Numbered from the stretch's first letter, positions 1 to 12,212 are shown. The stretch: DNA of 64,000 nt from Pogostemon cablin (GCA_023678885.1 CM042985.1:8048985-8112984); one strand, 5' to 3'. Notes: generated by a model from the letters alone, not told the origin. Made by a program: numbers and translations.

Positions 1-484
1 TATTCTTCTTGTTATTACCTATTAATGTTATATCAATGAACTGTGAGATAGATTTGTTTTCCAGAAGAGAGAAAATATAGCAGGGGAAGGATGGAAGAGA
101 GGTTTGTTGATTTCAGGTGCTGGCCAAGGCCAAGTACTCAGAAGGGTTTGTTAATGGTTAGTCCATTTTTAGTTTTATAAAGAATAAGTAGAAAGATTGT
201 GTGTAGAAAACTTAGAGCATGTTTGCAACGTTTGATATGGCTGAGGTAGATGTGCTCTTCTCATGTGTGATGTATTAATTCAATGATCTGCTTGGATTAG
301 ATTAGATGTAGTTCTTACTTTGCATGCCATGCCTTGTTTAGTAATTGGTGTCAGATCATTGTTTCATTCAATATTTTAATGAGCCGTGGGTAATTTTTAT
401 TTGTACTTTTATCTTTTTATTCTTAACTTAAATTTGAATTACAGTAAATTATGTAATATAAACAGAAATGTGTACTTTATTATG
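1..484 (+). other. Possible terminal exon and 3' flank of an upstream gene
   Basis: A pyrimidine-rich stretch ends in a plausible splice acceptor (TTTTCCAG, 57-64). It is followed by about 100 bases of higher GC that stay open in two frames, to stops near 163 and 178. The downstream sequence looks like a 3' untranslated region: AT-rich, with T-runs. No protein family is recognisable in either frame, so the exon is a guess. The solo LTR starts right after it. Confidence 0.22.
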
Positions 485-1148
485 TGTTGATAGCCGTTCT
501 TGTCGTCCGGGCTTGGCGTAGCGATATGTTATGACAAGAACAAAACCAATCAAACACACTATGATGAATGGAAAGGGAGCGCTCTCTATTAAATTTGTGG
601 TTGTTTCTTTACACTCTCAGTCTCACAACTCTCTCGATGAATTAGTAAAAAGTTACATTACAATTCATAAGGTAGACTATTTATACTCCCTTCCTTTGCT
701 CCTCACTTGAGTTGGTGATTTTGCTATTCTTTTAGCCCCTTGGAGAGAGCCAAATCTGTTACCGTAAAGGAACCAACTCTACAAAATTCTGTTGTGTAAA
801 TGGTCCCAAAGTTCTATTGGTTGAGAGTTTGTTCATGCCTATTGTGTGTTGTCTTTTTTTAGCAATTATGAGAGTAATGTGTTATTTTTCATTCTTAGGT
901 GCTGACATCTAGTGTGCTTTTGGTGTACTAACTTCTATTGAGTTAGCCGAGCCTATTCGGGCATATGATCTTATCCTCAAACTTGACTGGATTTTATTGT
1001 TATTGGCATTTGGGCCTTCTTGGATGGGCTTTATCTTCGGCCTTTATGTTCGGGCTATTAGTTTTGGCCTCATGAGCTCTTTTACATATTCATGTCATCA
1101 TTGGGTCTTAGCCCATGTTCAAAATGGGATATAATAATACCCACAACA
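485..1148. mobile_element. Solo LTR of an LTR retrotransposon
   Basis: The 664-bp block begins TGTTGATAG and ends CCCACAACA, so it has the TG...CA ends and the short TGTTG/CAACA inverted repeat of an LTR. It is flanked on both sides by the same 5 bp, TTATG (480-484 and 1149-1153), as expected for integrase-mediated insertion. No primer-binding site, polypurine tract or coding sequence lies next to it. The simplest reading is an LTR left after recombination between the two LTRs of a complete element. The family (copia or gypsy) cannot be told from this sequence. Confidence 0.8.
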
Positions 1149-1153
1149 TTATG

Positions 1154-3469
1154 GTATGAAATAAAATGATAAAAAGTATACTTTTACACGGAGTTGAGAG
1201 AGTAAATAAAAAAAATACTGGAGTAAAATTGAATTCATCAAAAATGACAGGAGAGTCAAGTAAAATTGAATTCAATAAAAATGAGAGATTTTCTTGTGTA
1301 AACCCGTTGAATGGTAAGTTGACTTACTCTTGGTTTGGAAATTATTACCCTGCAAAATAATGAACTATTACATATATTAATGATAAGATATTACTGGCAT
1401 AGTAAAATTTGGAGTCTCATTATAGCGCACCTAATGTACCAATACATTTGTAAGACCAAGGTCACCAGATTTAAGATTAACTACTACAACACCATTTGAT
1501 TAAAATTGAAAAAAAATATACAATTACCCTAAATTTAAGTTATAAATCCTGTAATGCGGTGCCCAAAATCACCCTAGAATTGGAAAATATAATAATAATA
1601 ATAATAATATGTCATTCTTAAGATTAATAATAATTATTCTAATAATGATATTATATAAATTAAGTGTAATATTCTTATCAGTTTAATGAAGTTCAAATAG
1701 ATACTTATAGCAAAAAGTGATCCATAAACTAAAATGTAGGAGTAGTAAATTTTATATCTCGGAAATTAGCACTAAAAAATAAGTGTGACATTTAGCAAAT
1801 AATGATGTGTTGACTTATTATTATCTTCTTAAAGGAGTATTACGCTGTCACCCACTATGATTCATATTAATCATTATTGATATGAAACTCCTTAAGTCCA
1901 TGCATGAAAGACATTGGCCAACTAAGATCCTTATTTTTTTCCAAGAAAAATGTGAAAAAATTTTAAATTAAAAAGCTTCAATTATCTGACCCACAATCAA
2001 CTCTTTATACCTTTGTAAGTAATCTTCGATGCATATTCTTTATTTCTATTTTTATTTGACAGCTCATATTATCAATAATAATACGTCTTCCACATTGAAC
2101 GATTCTCACTTTTAATTTCATCTAATCATTTTAGTTTGTTATTTTGGACAATCTCTACTTATCATGTCTTAACAACACGTAATTACTTGTGAATTTAACT
2201 AAAATGTCGACCATTATTGTGTCCTGTACTTGTATATTCGCACATTATTTTAATTGAAAAAATAATGTTCTAGAATTCTTGTAATTGGTGGCAACACATC
2301 TGTTGCAAGAATTTGTCGAAATTCAATCCAAATCTGACGTGAAATGGGTTCAAGTCGACTTGATCCAACCCAACCAGTGCCCAAATCATGTTGAGACTTG
2401 AATGTTTTATTGAAATAATATTTACTTTTGTGCAATCCAATTGTAGGGTTATTCTGGGGTGCACCTGCCGCCTGGTACACCCGCAGAATTATAGGGTAAA
2501 ATTGAGTGGTTGTGGGTAGTTAATAAATTTATTTTTAATTATTTTATATTATTGATTGGTGAAGATTAAATACAAATCTAATCTAACGTTGAGATAATTT
2601 AGGTGCACAGGTGCGCAATTAAACTCCCAATTGTATGGAGATGTTACAAACTTTGGATGATATGATATGTTTTGATTGGATGAGAATTTGAACAGTGTAT
2701 TCAAATTCAAGTGCAAATATAACTATTACGTATAATTTATTTAGAAAAAAAAAAAGAGGGAGTATAACTTTTTGGCAATCCGCTATCTGAATTTTGTAAA
2801 ACATATCAATATAAATTCTATCATATTTGAAGAAACATGCTATCAATTAAGAAAATGGTTGGCAGAGTTAAAATATATATTACTATGAAATTGATTTGTA
2901 GTGAAAGATTTAAAGTGATCTAGATATTCTTTAATTAGTAAATGAATTATAAAACAAAAAATTACTCCTTGAAAATTAAATCTAAAATGTATTTTTTTGG
3001 TATTTTTATATCCACATTTTATTATTGATAATTACTTTTATTGAAATAATAATAATAATAATAATATATAGGTAATAATATAGGTGGAATAGACACAAAA
3101 TTTTGGCCTAGTAATACATAAATTTGGACCACAACAAATGGAAGGGACTACTTTAAGAATGTAAACAAAAAGCTGACAAAATAATATTTTTTGTTTGAGG
3201 GGAGAAAAATATATTATTAGTGGACACTGTTACACATATTCAAAAATATATATATTTTTAAAGAAAAATAAATTTATTAATTCGAAAGGAATAAGTCATG
3301 TAAAAAATAATAAAATATCAAAGAAGCACGACCAAACTAAAACAACAAAAATTCTCATGGTCATATTTCTGCCCATGCCTACTCCAAACCGTCTCTATTT
3401 CAGTTGTTCCACACCAACATTGGTAACGTGTCTTGGAGTACTGCAAAACGTCTCAATGAAATCTAAGTA
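1154..3469. other. Gene-free AT-rich stretch
   Basis: I see no gene here. Open frames are short and have no recognisable domains. There are short AAT/ATA runs (near 1591-1610 and 3048-3066). A stretch of more balanced composition at about 2260-2500 encodes nothing I recognise. Confidence 0.6.
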
Positions 3470-3547
3470 CTTCATTCGTCCCAAAATATTTTGCACACTT
3501 CCTTTGTAAAATAAGGAAGTGTGCAAAATATTTTGGGACAGAGGGAA
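3470..3547. mobile_element. Short Stowaway-like hairpin MITE (78 bp)
   Basis: The left arm, starting CTTCATTCGTCCC, is answered by a right arm ending GGGACAGAGGGAA. The arms pair almost perfectly over about 32 bp (core AAAATATTTTGCACACTTCC) around an 8-base loop. TA lies on each side. It is far shorter than the 220-300 bp Stowaway copies elsewhere in the window. Confidence 0.7.
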
Positions 3548-3996
3548 TAATTACTAAATTCAATTGGGTTAAAATTATGTTACCATATAAGAAGAGAGAG
3601 AGGATATTATTTCACAAAAGTTAAAATACCACATAAATTTAATAATTATCAATAATAATTTTTTTTAGATGAAATTCAAATATCATAAATCCACTTAAAC
3701 AGATTTAAGACTGACACAAATAGTGTGTAGATGTTTTTTTTTTTAATATATGTATAACACGTCGGCAAATAAATGAAAACCAAAAACAAGAAAAAAGAGT
3801 AAAAAAGTGATGTTTGAACCAACTTTAATTTGACTTTGTCATATATTAGTGAGCCACAGTTAGCTGTTATGTATATGGTGCAAGAAATGAAACGAAAAGG
3901 ATGAGCTTTAGGCATTATTAAATTACAATCTTGTTTCTCAAGTATTATATTACCAACAGAAACAAATTAATAAAAATGACTCCTTAATTAATTAAA

Positions 3997-4005
3997 TATA
4001 TAAAG
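3997..4005 (+). promoter_or_regulatory. Probable TATA box of the laccase gene
   Basis: TATATAAAG lies about 60 bases upstream of the chosen laccase start codon. A transcription start 25-35 bases downstream would leave a short leader. Spacing and sequence fit a plant TATA box; there is no direct evidence. Confidence 0.45.
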
Positions 4006-4065
4006 CTGATTAGTGATTTTATATATATACATCCAACATTATTACATGCAAATTGGTTGCACAAC

Positions 4066-7000
4066 ATGAACATGGCTGTCTGGATTCGAGTTTTGATCAT
4101 GCTCATTCTCTCTTGTTTGGTGGTCGACTCGGGAGAAATTCGTCATTATAAATTTAATGTAAGTTCTTTTTTCATTATACATACATGTTAGGATGAAAAA
4201 ATTATTGCACATTTATTGGTTTTTATTAGTAAAAAATAAATATTCTTAAATACATTTCTTGTGTAATATTTTTGCATTATTTGATAAGTAAGGCGTAAGA
4301 TTGAGGAGATGCTAAACCTAAAAAGCAGTAACAATCTAAAAAAAATTATTAAATTTTTTTTCTTTTATTACGTGTCATTTAAATAGAAACATTAATAATA
4401 TATTCTCCCTTCCTCAATTTAACTTACACTTTCATCCGTCTTCAACTCATCTTTACATTCAAAAAAAAAAACAACATCAAACCCGATAATCATATAATAA
4501 ATTTTAATTTCAAATTTTCCATCAACATCTTACACACTTAACATACTTTATAATTTATTTATTATTATTTCAAAATACTAAATTACTCCTAAAGTAAGTC
4601 TATAACAAGTTTTCTTAATATATGCGTTAAAGTTAAAAGGAGTGAAGATGAATTGAGGACTAATGGAGTTTTTTTAGGTTGTAATAGTTTTCAACATTCA
4701 AAATAATGCGGTGAGTTCTTGAAGCTAATTAGCTAGATGGGATTATAGTCGTCCAAAATTCAATCTCTATTTTCCTTATTTGTAAAAAATTCAAATCTCT
4801 ATGCGAAAATTAGTAAACAATCACAATCCCTATAATTTAACATTCTAATCTTACATTGTTAAGACGTTATCTACAACGTATAAAAAAGGATGCAATATTA
4901 TATGGAGTATAATTAAATTAAATAAAACCCTTTTTTATGTTAATGTATACCATCAATCATTTTTTTTATTTAAAAACATTTAACGTCATTTGGGAATGAC
5001 TAAATTATGCTAGCTGCAGTCCATGATAAAATGCGTGGAATTATCATTCTCTATTGTTAATATTATATTATATATAATAAATGATAATTATGAGAAAATA
5101 TATATGATTAAATAAATAAAAATACAGGTGGTGATGAGGAAGACTCGGAGGCTATGCTCAAGCAAGGCAATCGTGACGGTTAACGGACGTTTCCCCGGTC
5201 CCAACATTGTCGTTAGAGAAGACGACACTCTCTTAATCAACGTCGTCAACCACGTCAACTATAACGTCACTATCCACTGGTAATTTGCTTACTACTATCC
5301 CATCAATATTTTCTAATATATAATCTCTCCGTCCCGTTTCAAAGTTTACGTTTGTTTTTTGCACGTTGATTAAAAAATATAATATTTTAATAGATAGTGG
5401 GTGGAAAAATATAATATTTAATGTAAAGTGGATAGGTGTATTAGTGTTGGATGATATATTAATTGTTTTAGGTGGGTCCCATATTCCAAAAAGGAAAAAA
5501 TTAAACATTGAAATGAGACGCGCAAAATAGAAACGTAAACATTGAAATGGGATGGAGGGAGTATACACTCCATATATTAGTGTAATTTTTCCAACAAGTG
5601 AAAAGTTACTACAAAGTCTCTTGATGATGAAATACAAAAAAATTAACAGAAAGTATATCAAATTTTAAAATTAATAGAATTAAAAAAAAAGTTGTAAATA
5701 TTTTAGCATAAGTACTAACACTTGCAACAGAACACGTGAAAACTACTCCTTCCGTCCCCAAAAGTATTTCACACTTTTTTTTTCATCCGTCCCACAAGGC
5801 ATTTCACACTTTATTTTTACTAAAAATGGTAAAAAAATACTACACTATAACAATACCTACTTTTTACACATATCCCAACATAATACTCATTTTTTCATAC
5901 ATTCCAATAACTTTACCCACTCTTTTCATTAAATTAATTAAAATGCTTCTTCTCTTTCTTACTTTATACATAAAATAACATTTTTTTCTTAAACTTCGCG
6001 CACAACAATACGTGAAATACTTCGGGGGATGGAGGGAGTATTTTCTATGACAAACTCTCTTGTTAGACGTTACATATATGACACGGTTTGTGAGACGTGT
6101 TAAAGTATGTCTATTATATATATAAAGTATACTTAATAATTGTTAAGTATGATTTTAGGATATTATAATATAATTCATTATTGACATACTTTAACTACAA
6201 ATAAACATACTTTACTTATATAATAAACATATTTTAGCAATGAGTCGACCCGTCACACAATCTTCTCACAAAAAACCCGTCTCACGACAGAGTCTCATTT
6301 TCTTTATTTTTTTTACTAATTATAACTTCTCAATAATTATATTATCATTTTTTATTAGAGATATTATTACTTTTTATTTATATTATAAATAATTTATAAA
6401 ATAGTTTCACACAACTTTTATTAATTTTTATTAATTATGTATCAATTTTTTTTATTAAAACTATTACTCCTTTGTTTCACAAAACTTGTCATGGACGTTT
6501 CACACATAAGTGTTTGACTAAAGAGTTGAATAATGAAAAAGATGATCGAGTACTTGATAATAATATTGCCCTTATAAAATTTTTACTTAAGTGCATATTT
6601 GTGTTGCTTTTATGGGCGACTTTCTATTGAGACGATTCGTGAGATTCGCTCCATTGTAAAATTATATTCATTTTTTATAATTGAAAAAATGATTACTACT
6701 TCAATTCAAACATTGAATCTCCTGTCTCATCTCTCAATTAAGAGGAAAGATGGGGTAAAAGTGCAAGCGCATAAGTAGGAACAATGGCACCTGAGAAGAT
6801 ATTGTTTTGGTAAAGTAGATATGCATCTCACATAATTCTCACACAAACATCCTTTCAAAATCGATTTGTGTTTTTACTATTATGTCGCATTGATGATCGG
6901 TCAAGAAATGAAGATACTATACTTTATAGGCATGGAATAAGGCAACTGCGGACCGGGTGGGCCGATGGACCGGCTTATATAACCCAATGTCCGATTAAAC

Positions 7001-9066
7001 CGGGTGAAAGTTACGTTTACAATTTCACGGTCGCCGGACAGAGAGGAACACTCCTCTGGCACGCACACATTCTCTGGCTCAGAGCCACCATTCATGGCGC
7101 CATTATCATCCTTCCCAAATTGGGGGTTGCTTATCCCTTTCCTAAACCCTATCAAGAGATCGTCCTCGTACTCGGTAATTTCCGATTCATATTTTCATAA
7201 ATAAATTCCCACTGCGGATCTCTGATGTGTCCGATTGCAGGTGAATGGTGGAAATCAAATGTCGAAGATGTAATTGAAGAAGCTATGAGTTTGGGCATCG
7301 CTCCGAATATTTCAGATGCTCACACTATCAACGGTCATCCTGGACCAATCTCCAATTGTGTAGGGAATGGTAAATTACTAGATCTATAGTTCTCGTTGTT
7401 TGATGAATACTAGATCGATCGATCAGAAGTTTGCTTATACTAGAAGATGTTTATGTAGGAGGATTCAATCTGATGGTTGTACCTGGAAAGACGTACCTTC
7501 TCAGAATCATCAATGCCGCTCTGAATACAGAGCTGTTCTTCAAAGTTTCTAGGCATAAATTGACGGTTGTCGAAGCCGATGCTGCGTACGTCAAGCCATT
7601 CGATACCGACGCCATTCTAATTGCTCCCGGACAAACCACAAACGCCATCCTCACCGCCGATCAAATCCTTGGAAGGTACCTTATTTCGAGATATTATTGC
7701 TACATTTTGTATAATTTCTGAGATTTTTGATATCCAGGTACCAAATCATCGCGAAACCATTTAAGGATTCGCCGGTGGAGATAGACAACACCACCGCTAC
7801 CGCCACCATGATCTACGTCGGAACCCTACCTTTCGTCGAGACAATTCTCACAGATCCGCCGCGTCAGAATGCCTCCGACTTCGCACTCTCCCTGCGCGGT
7901 TTGAATTCGGCGGAATATCCATCCAAAGTCCCTCTCAAAATCGACGAATCACTCATTTTCACCATCGGCCTCGGCATCAACGACTGCCGGACCTGCCGCA
8001 ACGGCCTCCGCGTGGTGGCGGACATAAACAACGTCACCTTCGTCATGCCGAAGGTTTCCCTCCTCAACGCGCATTTCTTCAACATCACCGGAGTTTTCAC
8101 CGACGATTTCCCCGGGAAACCGCCGATCACGTACGATTACACAATGAAGCCGCCGGTGAATCTGAAAACGATGAGCGGTACGAGGCTGTACAGGCTGTCG
8201 TACAATTCGACGGTACAAGTGGTGTTGCAGGGCACCGGAATGATATTTCCGGAGAATCATCCGATTCATTTACATGGATTCAATTTCTTTGTGGTGGGAA
8301 AGGGGTCGGGTAATTTCGACCCGGAAAAGGATCCGAAAGAGTTCAACCTTGTTGATCCCGTGGAGAGGAATACCATCACAGTTCCGTCCCGTGGGTGGGT
8401 GGCCATCAGATTTCGAGCAGACAATCCAGGTAAAAGTTACTCCATCCTTACTAGGTATTTTCACCCATTTGTACGGCACGGAGAGAAAAAGTAAATAAAG
8501 TTGTTGTGAATTATGAATAAAGTGTAAAAAAGTAATTAAAGTTGTTGGGATTGTAAAAAATAGGTAATAAAATATTACTATGTATTTTTACTATTAATGG
8601 AATCGATAAAAATATGTGGGACATCCCAAAATGAAAAGTGGATAAAAATACGTGGAACGGAGGGAATATTTTCTTTGCGTTTGATATTTTGACTGATTGA
8701 TTTATTTTCATCAAAATAAAATTTAAAAAATGTAGTATCGTTGTTATCACAAAATTATTTTCTATTATATCATATGATGTCAAATAGAATTAGTTTTTCC
8801 TAATACAAGAAAACGAAAAAAATGATTCCTACTTTATGATTTAGAAAAGATTTCCAATTTTGGTCACTTGATAAATGTTAAATGTTATAGTATGATAAAA
8901 TTTCAGAAATGTTTGGATGGAATTTTTTGTTTCAGGGGTATGGTTTGTACATTGCCACTTAGAAGTACACACTTCATGGGGACTTAAGATGGCATTTGTG
9001 GTGGACAATGGCCAAGGACCAGATCACTCTCTTCTACCACCCCCAATTGATTTGCCCAAATGCTAA
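4066..9066 (+). CDS. Laccase (p-diphenol:oxygen oxidoreductase), seven exons, 552 residues
   Basis: Secreted blue multicopper oxidase that oxidises phenols such as monolignols with O2. Exons read 4066-4158, 5128-5279, 6930-7174, 7241-7369, 7459-7675, 7738-8429 and 8936-9066. All introns are GT-AG and the phases join without a stop. Residues 1 to about 22 form a signal peptide. The copper motifs are intact: HWHG (81-84, split by intron 2), WHAH (125-128), HPIHLH (453-458) and HCHLEVH (515-521), with Leu526 at the axial T1 position. Conserved blocks include RTGWADGPAY, NGHPGP, GKTYLLRIINAALN and LIAPGQTTN. Exon 5 was started at 7459 because that acceptor restores phase and the family alignment. 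An ATG at 4072 is an alternative start. Introns 2 and 6 hold MITEs. Length is close to the family norm. Which plant laccase subgroup it belongs to was not determined. Confidence 0.93.
5323..5561. mobile_element. Stowaway-like MITE in laccase intron 2
   Basis: The ends read CTCTCCGTCCCGTTTCAAAG and GAAATGGGATGGAGGGAG, inverted relative to each other and flanked by TA. The interior (CACGTTGATTAA, GTGTATTAGTGTTG) is shared with copies at 36799 and 58023, so these form one subfamily. Confidence 0.7.
5746..6038. mobile_element. Second Stowaway-like MITE in laccase intron 2
   Basis: Starts CTCCTTCCGTCCCCAAAAG and ends CTTCGGGGGATGGAGGGAG, with TA on both sides. Its interior differs from the neighbouring copy, so it is an independent insertion of a different subfamily, not a local duplication. 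Confidence 0.68.
6060..6310. repeat. Degenerate inverted-repeat sequence in laccase intron 2
   Basis: The left part has GACACGGTTTGTGAGACG and the right part has CGACCCGTCACACAATCTTC and CCGTCTCACG, roughly inverted. The middle (AAAGTATG, CATACTTTAACTAC) resembles 11560-11690. It is probably an old MITE remnant; the boundaries are uncertain. Confidence 0.35.
8440..8666. mobile_element. Stowaway-like MITE in laccase intron 6
   Basis: Begins CTCCATCCTTACTAGGTATT and ends ACGTGGAACGGAGGGAA, with TA on both sides. The interior (AAAAATACGTGG, ACATCCCAAAATG) is the reverse of the copy at 44336-44626, so it belongs to the same subfamily. Its left edge is only 10 bases after the exon 6 donor site. 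Confidence 0.68.
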
Positions 9067-9347
9067 ATTATAAGGCCTCATACTTTTTGCTTAATTTGCA
9101 TTTCCCCTAAGATATACACTTTTTGGTCTTCACCCATGGAAAACAAGTGGTTCTTGGGCCGAACCCGTCAATTTGGATCCGACCCAAACCCACTAAAATC
9201 CATGAACATACCCACACAGAAGTTTGCTTCTTTTTTGTTTCTAGTTGTTTTGTGTGTTTAAATATACAAAAGTTGCATGAATTTGCCACAAGGCAATCAT
9301 CATAAGTGAGTAATGAATTTCAATAATAATAATTATTATTTTATATA
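9067..9347 (+). other. Probable laccase 3' untranslated region and flank
   Basis: The sequence after the laccase stop is of moderate GC up to about 9300 and then AT-rich. No clear AATAAA signal is placed well. No gene is seen. Confidence 0.4.
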
Positions 9348-9529
9348 GGCAAAAACTCCTGTGCCCCCGGGGACACAGAGGGATACTCCGTGTACCCATA
9401 TGAACACAACCCTCTCCCTCATATTCTATTTAAACATATGTATTGCTGGGGTTTAAATTGCAAAAGGATATGAAAATTGCAAAGGCGTACGGAATGTGCT
9501 CCGTGCGCCCGGGTGCACAGGAGCCTCAC

Positions 9530-9531
<2 letters not shown>
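9348..9531. mobile_element. MULE-type MITE copy A (184 bp)
   Basis: One end is GGCAAAAACTCCTGTGCCCC and the other is GTGCACAGGAGCCTCACTC. The inner ten or so bases (CTCCTGTG/CACAGGAG) are inverted and the outermost bases differ. Both sides carry the same 9 bp, TTTTATATA (9339-9347 and 9532-9540). A 9-bp duplication is the hallmark of Mutator-like elements. No coding sequence is present. Copies B (25032) and C (46133) share the ends. Confidence 0.85.

Positions 9532-9535
<4 letters not shown>

Positions 9536-9563
<28 letters not shown>
9536..9563. repeat. (TA)n microsatellite
   Basis: A run of alternating T and A, overlapping the right-hand 9-bp duplication of the adjacent MITE. Confidence 0.8.
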
Positions 9564-9565
<2 letters not shown>

Positions 9566-11694
9566 GATCTTATCATTTCCATTAAGTTTTAACTTTACCC
9601 TATTTCCTCTCACACGTAGTAGGAACTTGTATTTGCGTGTTTAAAGTTCTTTCTCCTTGGGTTTTAGACATTTTTTGTTATTGGAATTCCAAATGGACCC
9701 TTGTAAAACTAGGCCTCATAATGAATTCAGTTTGGGCTTACTATTTAATTTTTATACCACTTTGTTCAAATTGATGATCCGAGTCAAAATCATTCAAGAC
9801 AATTATGCAAGTATATTTAAAAGAGTTGATTTCAAATGCACAAAACTGTTCAAACGTATTATATTGTGCTCTGTAATCTAAATAGTATTCATTTTAATCG
9901 ATAGTAATGTTATTTTTTCAATGAAAATGGATTGATTAAAATTTTTTATTTTTTAATTTAAAAAATTAAGGATATTAAATTTTATGTTAAAGTGTGTTGC
10001 ATTTAATTAACAAATGTATTACAATATTATTGGGTCGGATCTTTTCCCTAATTAAAATCATTCTTGTGCTCTTTCATCGTTGTCAGTAAATAATTGTTTT
10101 AGAGTTTAAGCTTAGTAAATCTGTGTGATCATAAATTTCCTTAGGCTAAGCTTAATTTAGAATTGACAAAGTTTTTTTAAGATGATGTTCATGTGAGATA
10201 ATCTCTGAGACGTTATAAAATATGAGTGTTATATAGGTTAAGTATATTTATTGATGGTTAAAGCATGTTTTTATGAATGATATATTAAAATATAATTTCA
10301 ATGTGTATTTGTTTTAAATCGGAGTAAATTGTGATAGATAAATTACTATATCAAATCATTATCACTTTAAAAAGTGTTAATTGTTATATTGGATATCCGG
10401 TGTCCATGTGCATTCATATGTGTATATATTTTTATTTAATATTAATAATTGTATAGCTTTTTAAAATTCAATTTTTTATTAAAAAACTACTAACAAAGTG
10501 TATATATTTTTATTTATTAGTATAAATGTTTTTATTCAAATGTATAAGTTTCTAAAAGTTGATGCACGGTGCATCCGAGTGCACAGGATAATTTGCCTTT
10601 AATCATGTAGTTTAGGGCTTTATCATTTATCTATTGAATTTTGAGTTCAAATATTATTAACAGTATTTATGAAAAATAGATTTTTTTTATCAATGTTATT
10701 GACTTTTGTGATATTTTATTATTTTTAGATAATAAATAAAGTATAAATTAATACTATGACTTATGTGGGCTAATTAAAATTATCAAATTTGAAATTAAAA
10801 TAACATTTAAAGTTAATGATAAGTGTTGTTTTTTATTTCTTTAGTCTGAATGTTAGTTGTGAGACATGGGAGTATACTCAATTAATAAAAAGGAATAATG
10901 TTGTTTAAACTATTTAATTTAATGAATAATTTATAGTGTATAATTTATTATTTTGAAAGAAAAAGGAAAAACTAATTATAAAAGTGTAAAATGTTATTAG
11001 GTCTCATACAAGTATTTTCCATAATTTAATGATTCAACTCGTATTCTTGAAAATACAATATTACTTATATTATTTTATTCTTATAATTTTGTAATTATTT
11101 TTTATTTTTAAAATTTATTACTCCCTTCATTCCAAAAATATTTCGTACCTTTATCCTTTATCCGTCACACCAAGTATTTCACTTTTTTTTTTCTTTTTTT
11201 TTAAAGTAAAAAATACATTTTAATAATAATTATTTTTTACACACATCCTAACGTAATACTACTATTTACCTTCAAAATGTAAATTTTCTTAAACTTTATG
11301 GAAAAAAAATTGGGATCCGTCATCTAAAAGCTTAAGCTAATAAAAATGAGAGTCGTTTAATACTCATATGCAGTCGGAGAATTTTTGTTTCAACTTTCAA
11401 GCATAGCATGTGGAATTTTCTCATAAATAGGTGGCGGTGATGTTTTAACATTGAACCTTCACTAGGCCATGACCTTGATTCTATGTTAAATTATCACCTC
11501 ATTTTAAAACTTAAACTGATAAAAAGAAAAGTCGTTCTAACAAGTATTTAATTCGTAGTTAAAATATGCTTCTCTTTATTTTTTTTTAAGTATGATGAAT
11601 AATAAATTGAAGTATGTTCTTAAAGTTTTATAGTATGATTCACTATGAACATACTTTAATTATCAATAAGCATGTTTTATTTATACAACATCTA
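9541..11694. other. Gene-free AT-rich stretch with decayed elements
   Basis: No gene is seen. The part at about 10385-10600 starts near GATATCCGGTGTCCATGTGC and ends near GTGCATCCGAGTGCACAGG. That recalls sequences at 34042-34390 and 46917, so an unclassified GC-ended repeat is likely. A degenerate Stowaway end (CTCCCTTCATTCCAAAAAT) occurs near 11121. The part at 11560-11690 resembles 6110-6240. Confidence 0.45.
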
Positions 11695-12212
11695 CTCCCT
11701 CCGTCCTAACTTAACTTCACACTTTCACTTTTGGTCCGTCCAAATTCAACTTCACACTTTCATAAAAAGAAAAAGCAACTAATTAACATCCCTCTAACAT
11801 ACTTTAATCTCAAAATTGTCATTACCTTTTTAACACACATAACATACTTTATCATTTACTCCCTCCGTCCCCTTGATATGCATCCATTTTTCCATTTTGG
11901 TCCGTCCCATTACAAAGTATACATTTTCCTTTTTGGATTGATGTGACCCACAGCCACTGCACATGACCTCACACTTAACACTAATACAACTACCCACTAC
12001 ACATTAAAATATTATTTTTCTCACCTTACTATACATTAAATTATTATACTTCTTAATTCACGCACAAAAAGTAAACGAATATCTTTCAAGGGGACGGATG
12101 GAGTATTTATTACCCAAAAATTTCATACTACCTCCAAAAATAAGTAAAAAAGCGATTTCTCTTAAACTCTGTATCTACAGTAAACGTAAATATGAATTTG
12201 GGACGGAGAAAA
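11695..12212. mobile_element. Stowaway-like MITE interrupted by another (outer copy)
   Basis: The left end is CTCCCTCCGTCCTAACTTAA and the right part is TGAATTTGGGACGGAGAAAA. With the inner insertion removed, the order of motifs (TTCACACTTTCA, ACACACATAACATAC, TTACCCAAAAAT, TATCTACAGTAAACGT) matches the uninterrupted copy at 22887-23159. Confidence 0.75.
11859..12103. mobile_element. Stowaway-like MITE nested inside another
   Basis: The 245-bp element runs from CTCCCTCCGTCCCCTTGATA to CAAGGGGACGGATGGAG and is flanked by TA on both sides. The host MITE's sequence resumes directly on the right (TTTATTACCCAAAAA), so this element jumped into the older one. Confidence 0.8.

Noticed and set aside
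5233..5661. 142-codon hydrophobic frame on the - strand
   Set aside because: It covers laccase exon 2 and an intronic MITE; no coding features, antisense to a secure exon.
5736..5978. 80-codon + strand frame in laccase intron 2
   Set aside because: Falls inside a Stowaway-like MITE (5746-6038) and has no domain.
7380..7458. Starting laccase exon 5 after the CAG at about 7436, which would add LILEDVYVG
   Set aside because: The phase does not join exon 4 (donor at 7370). Using the acceptor at 7458 restores phase and gives NCVGNGGFNLMVVPGKT, which matches the family.
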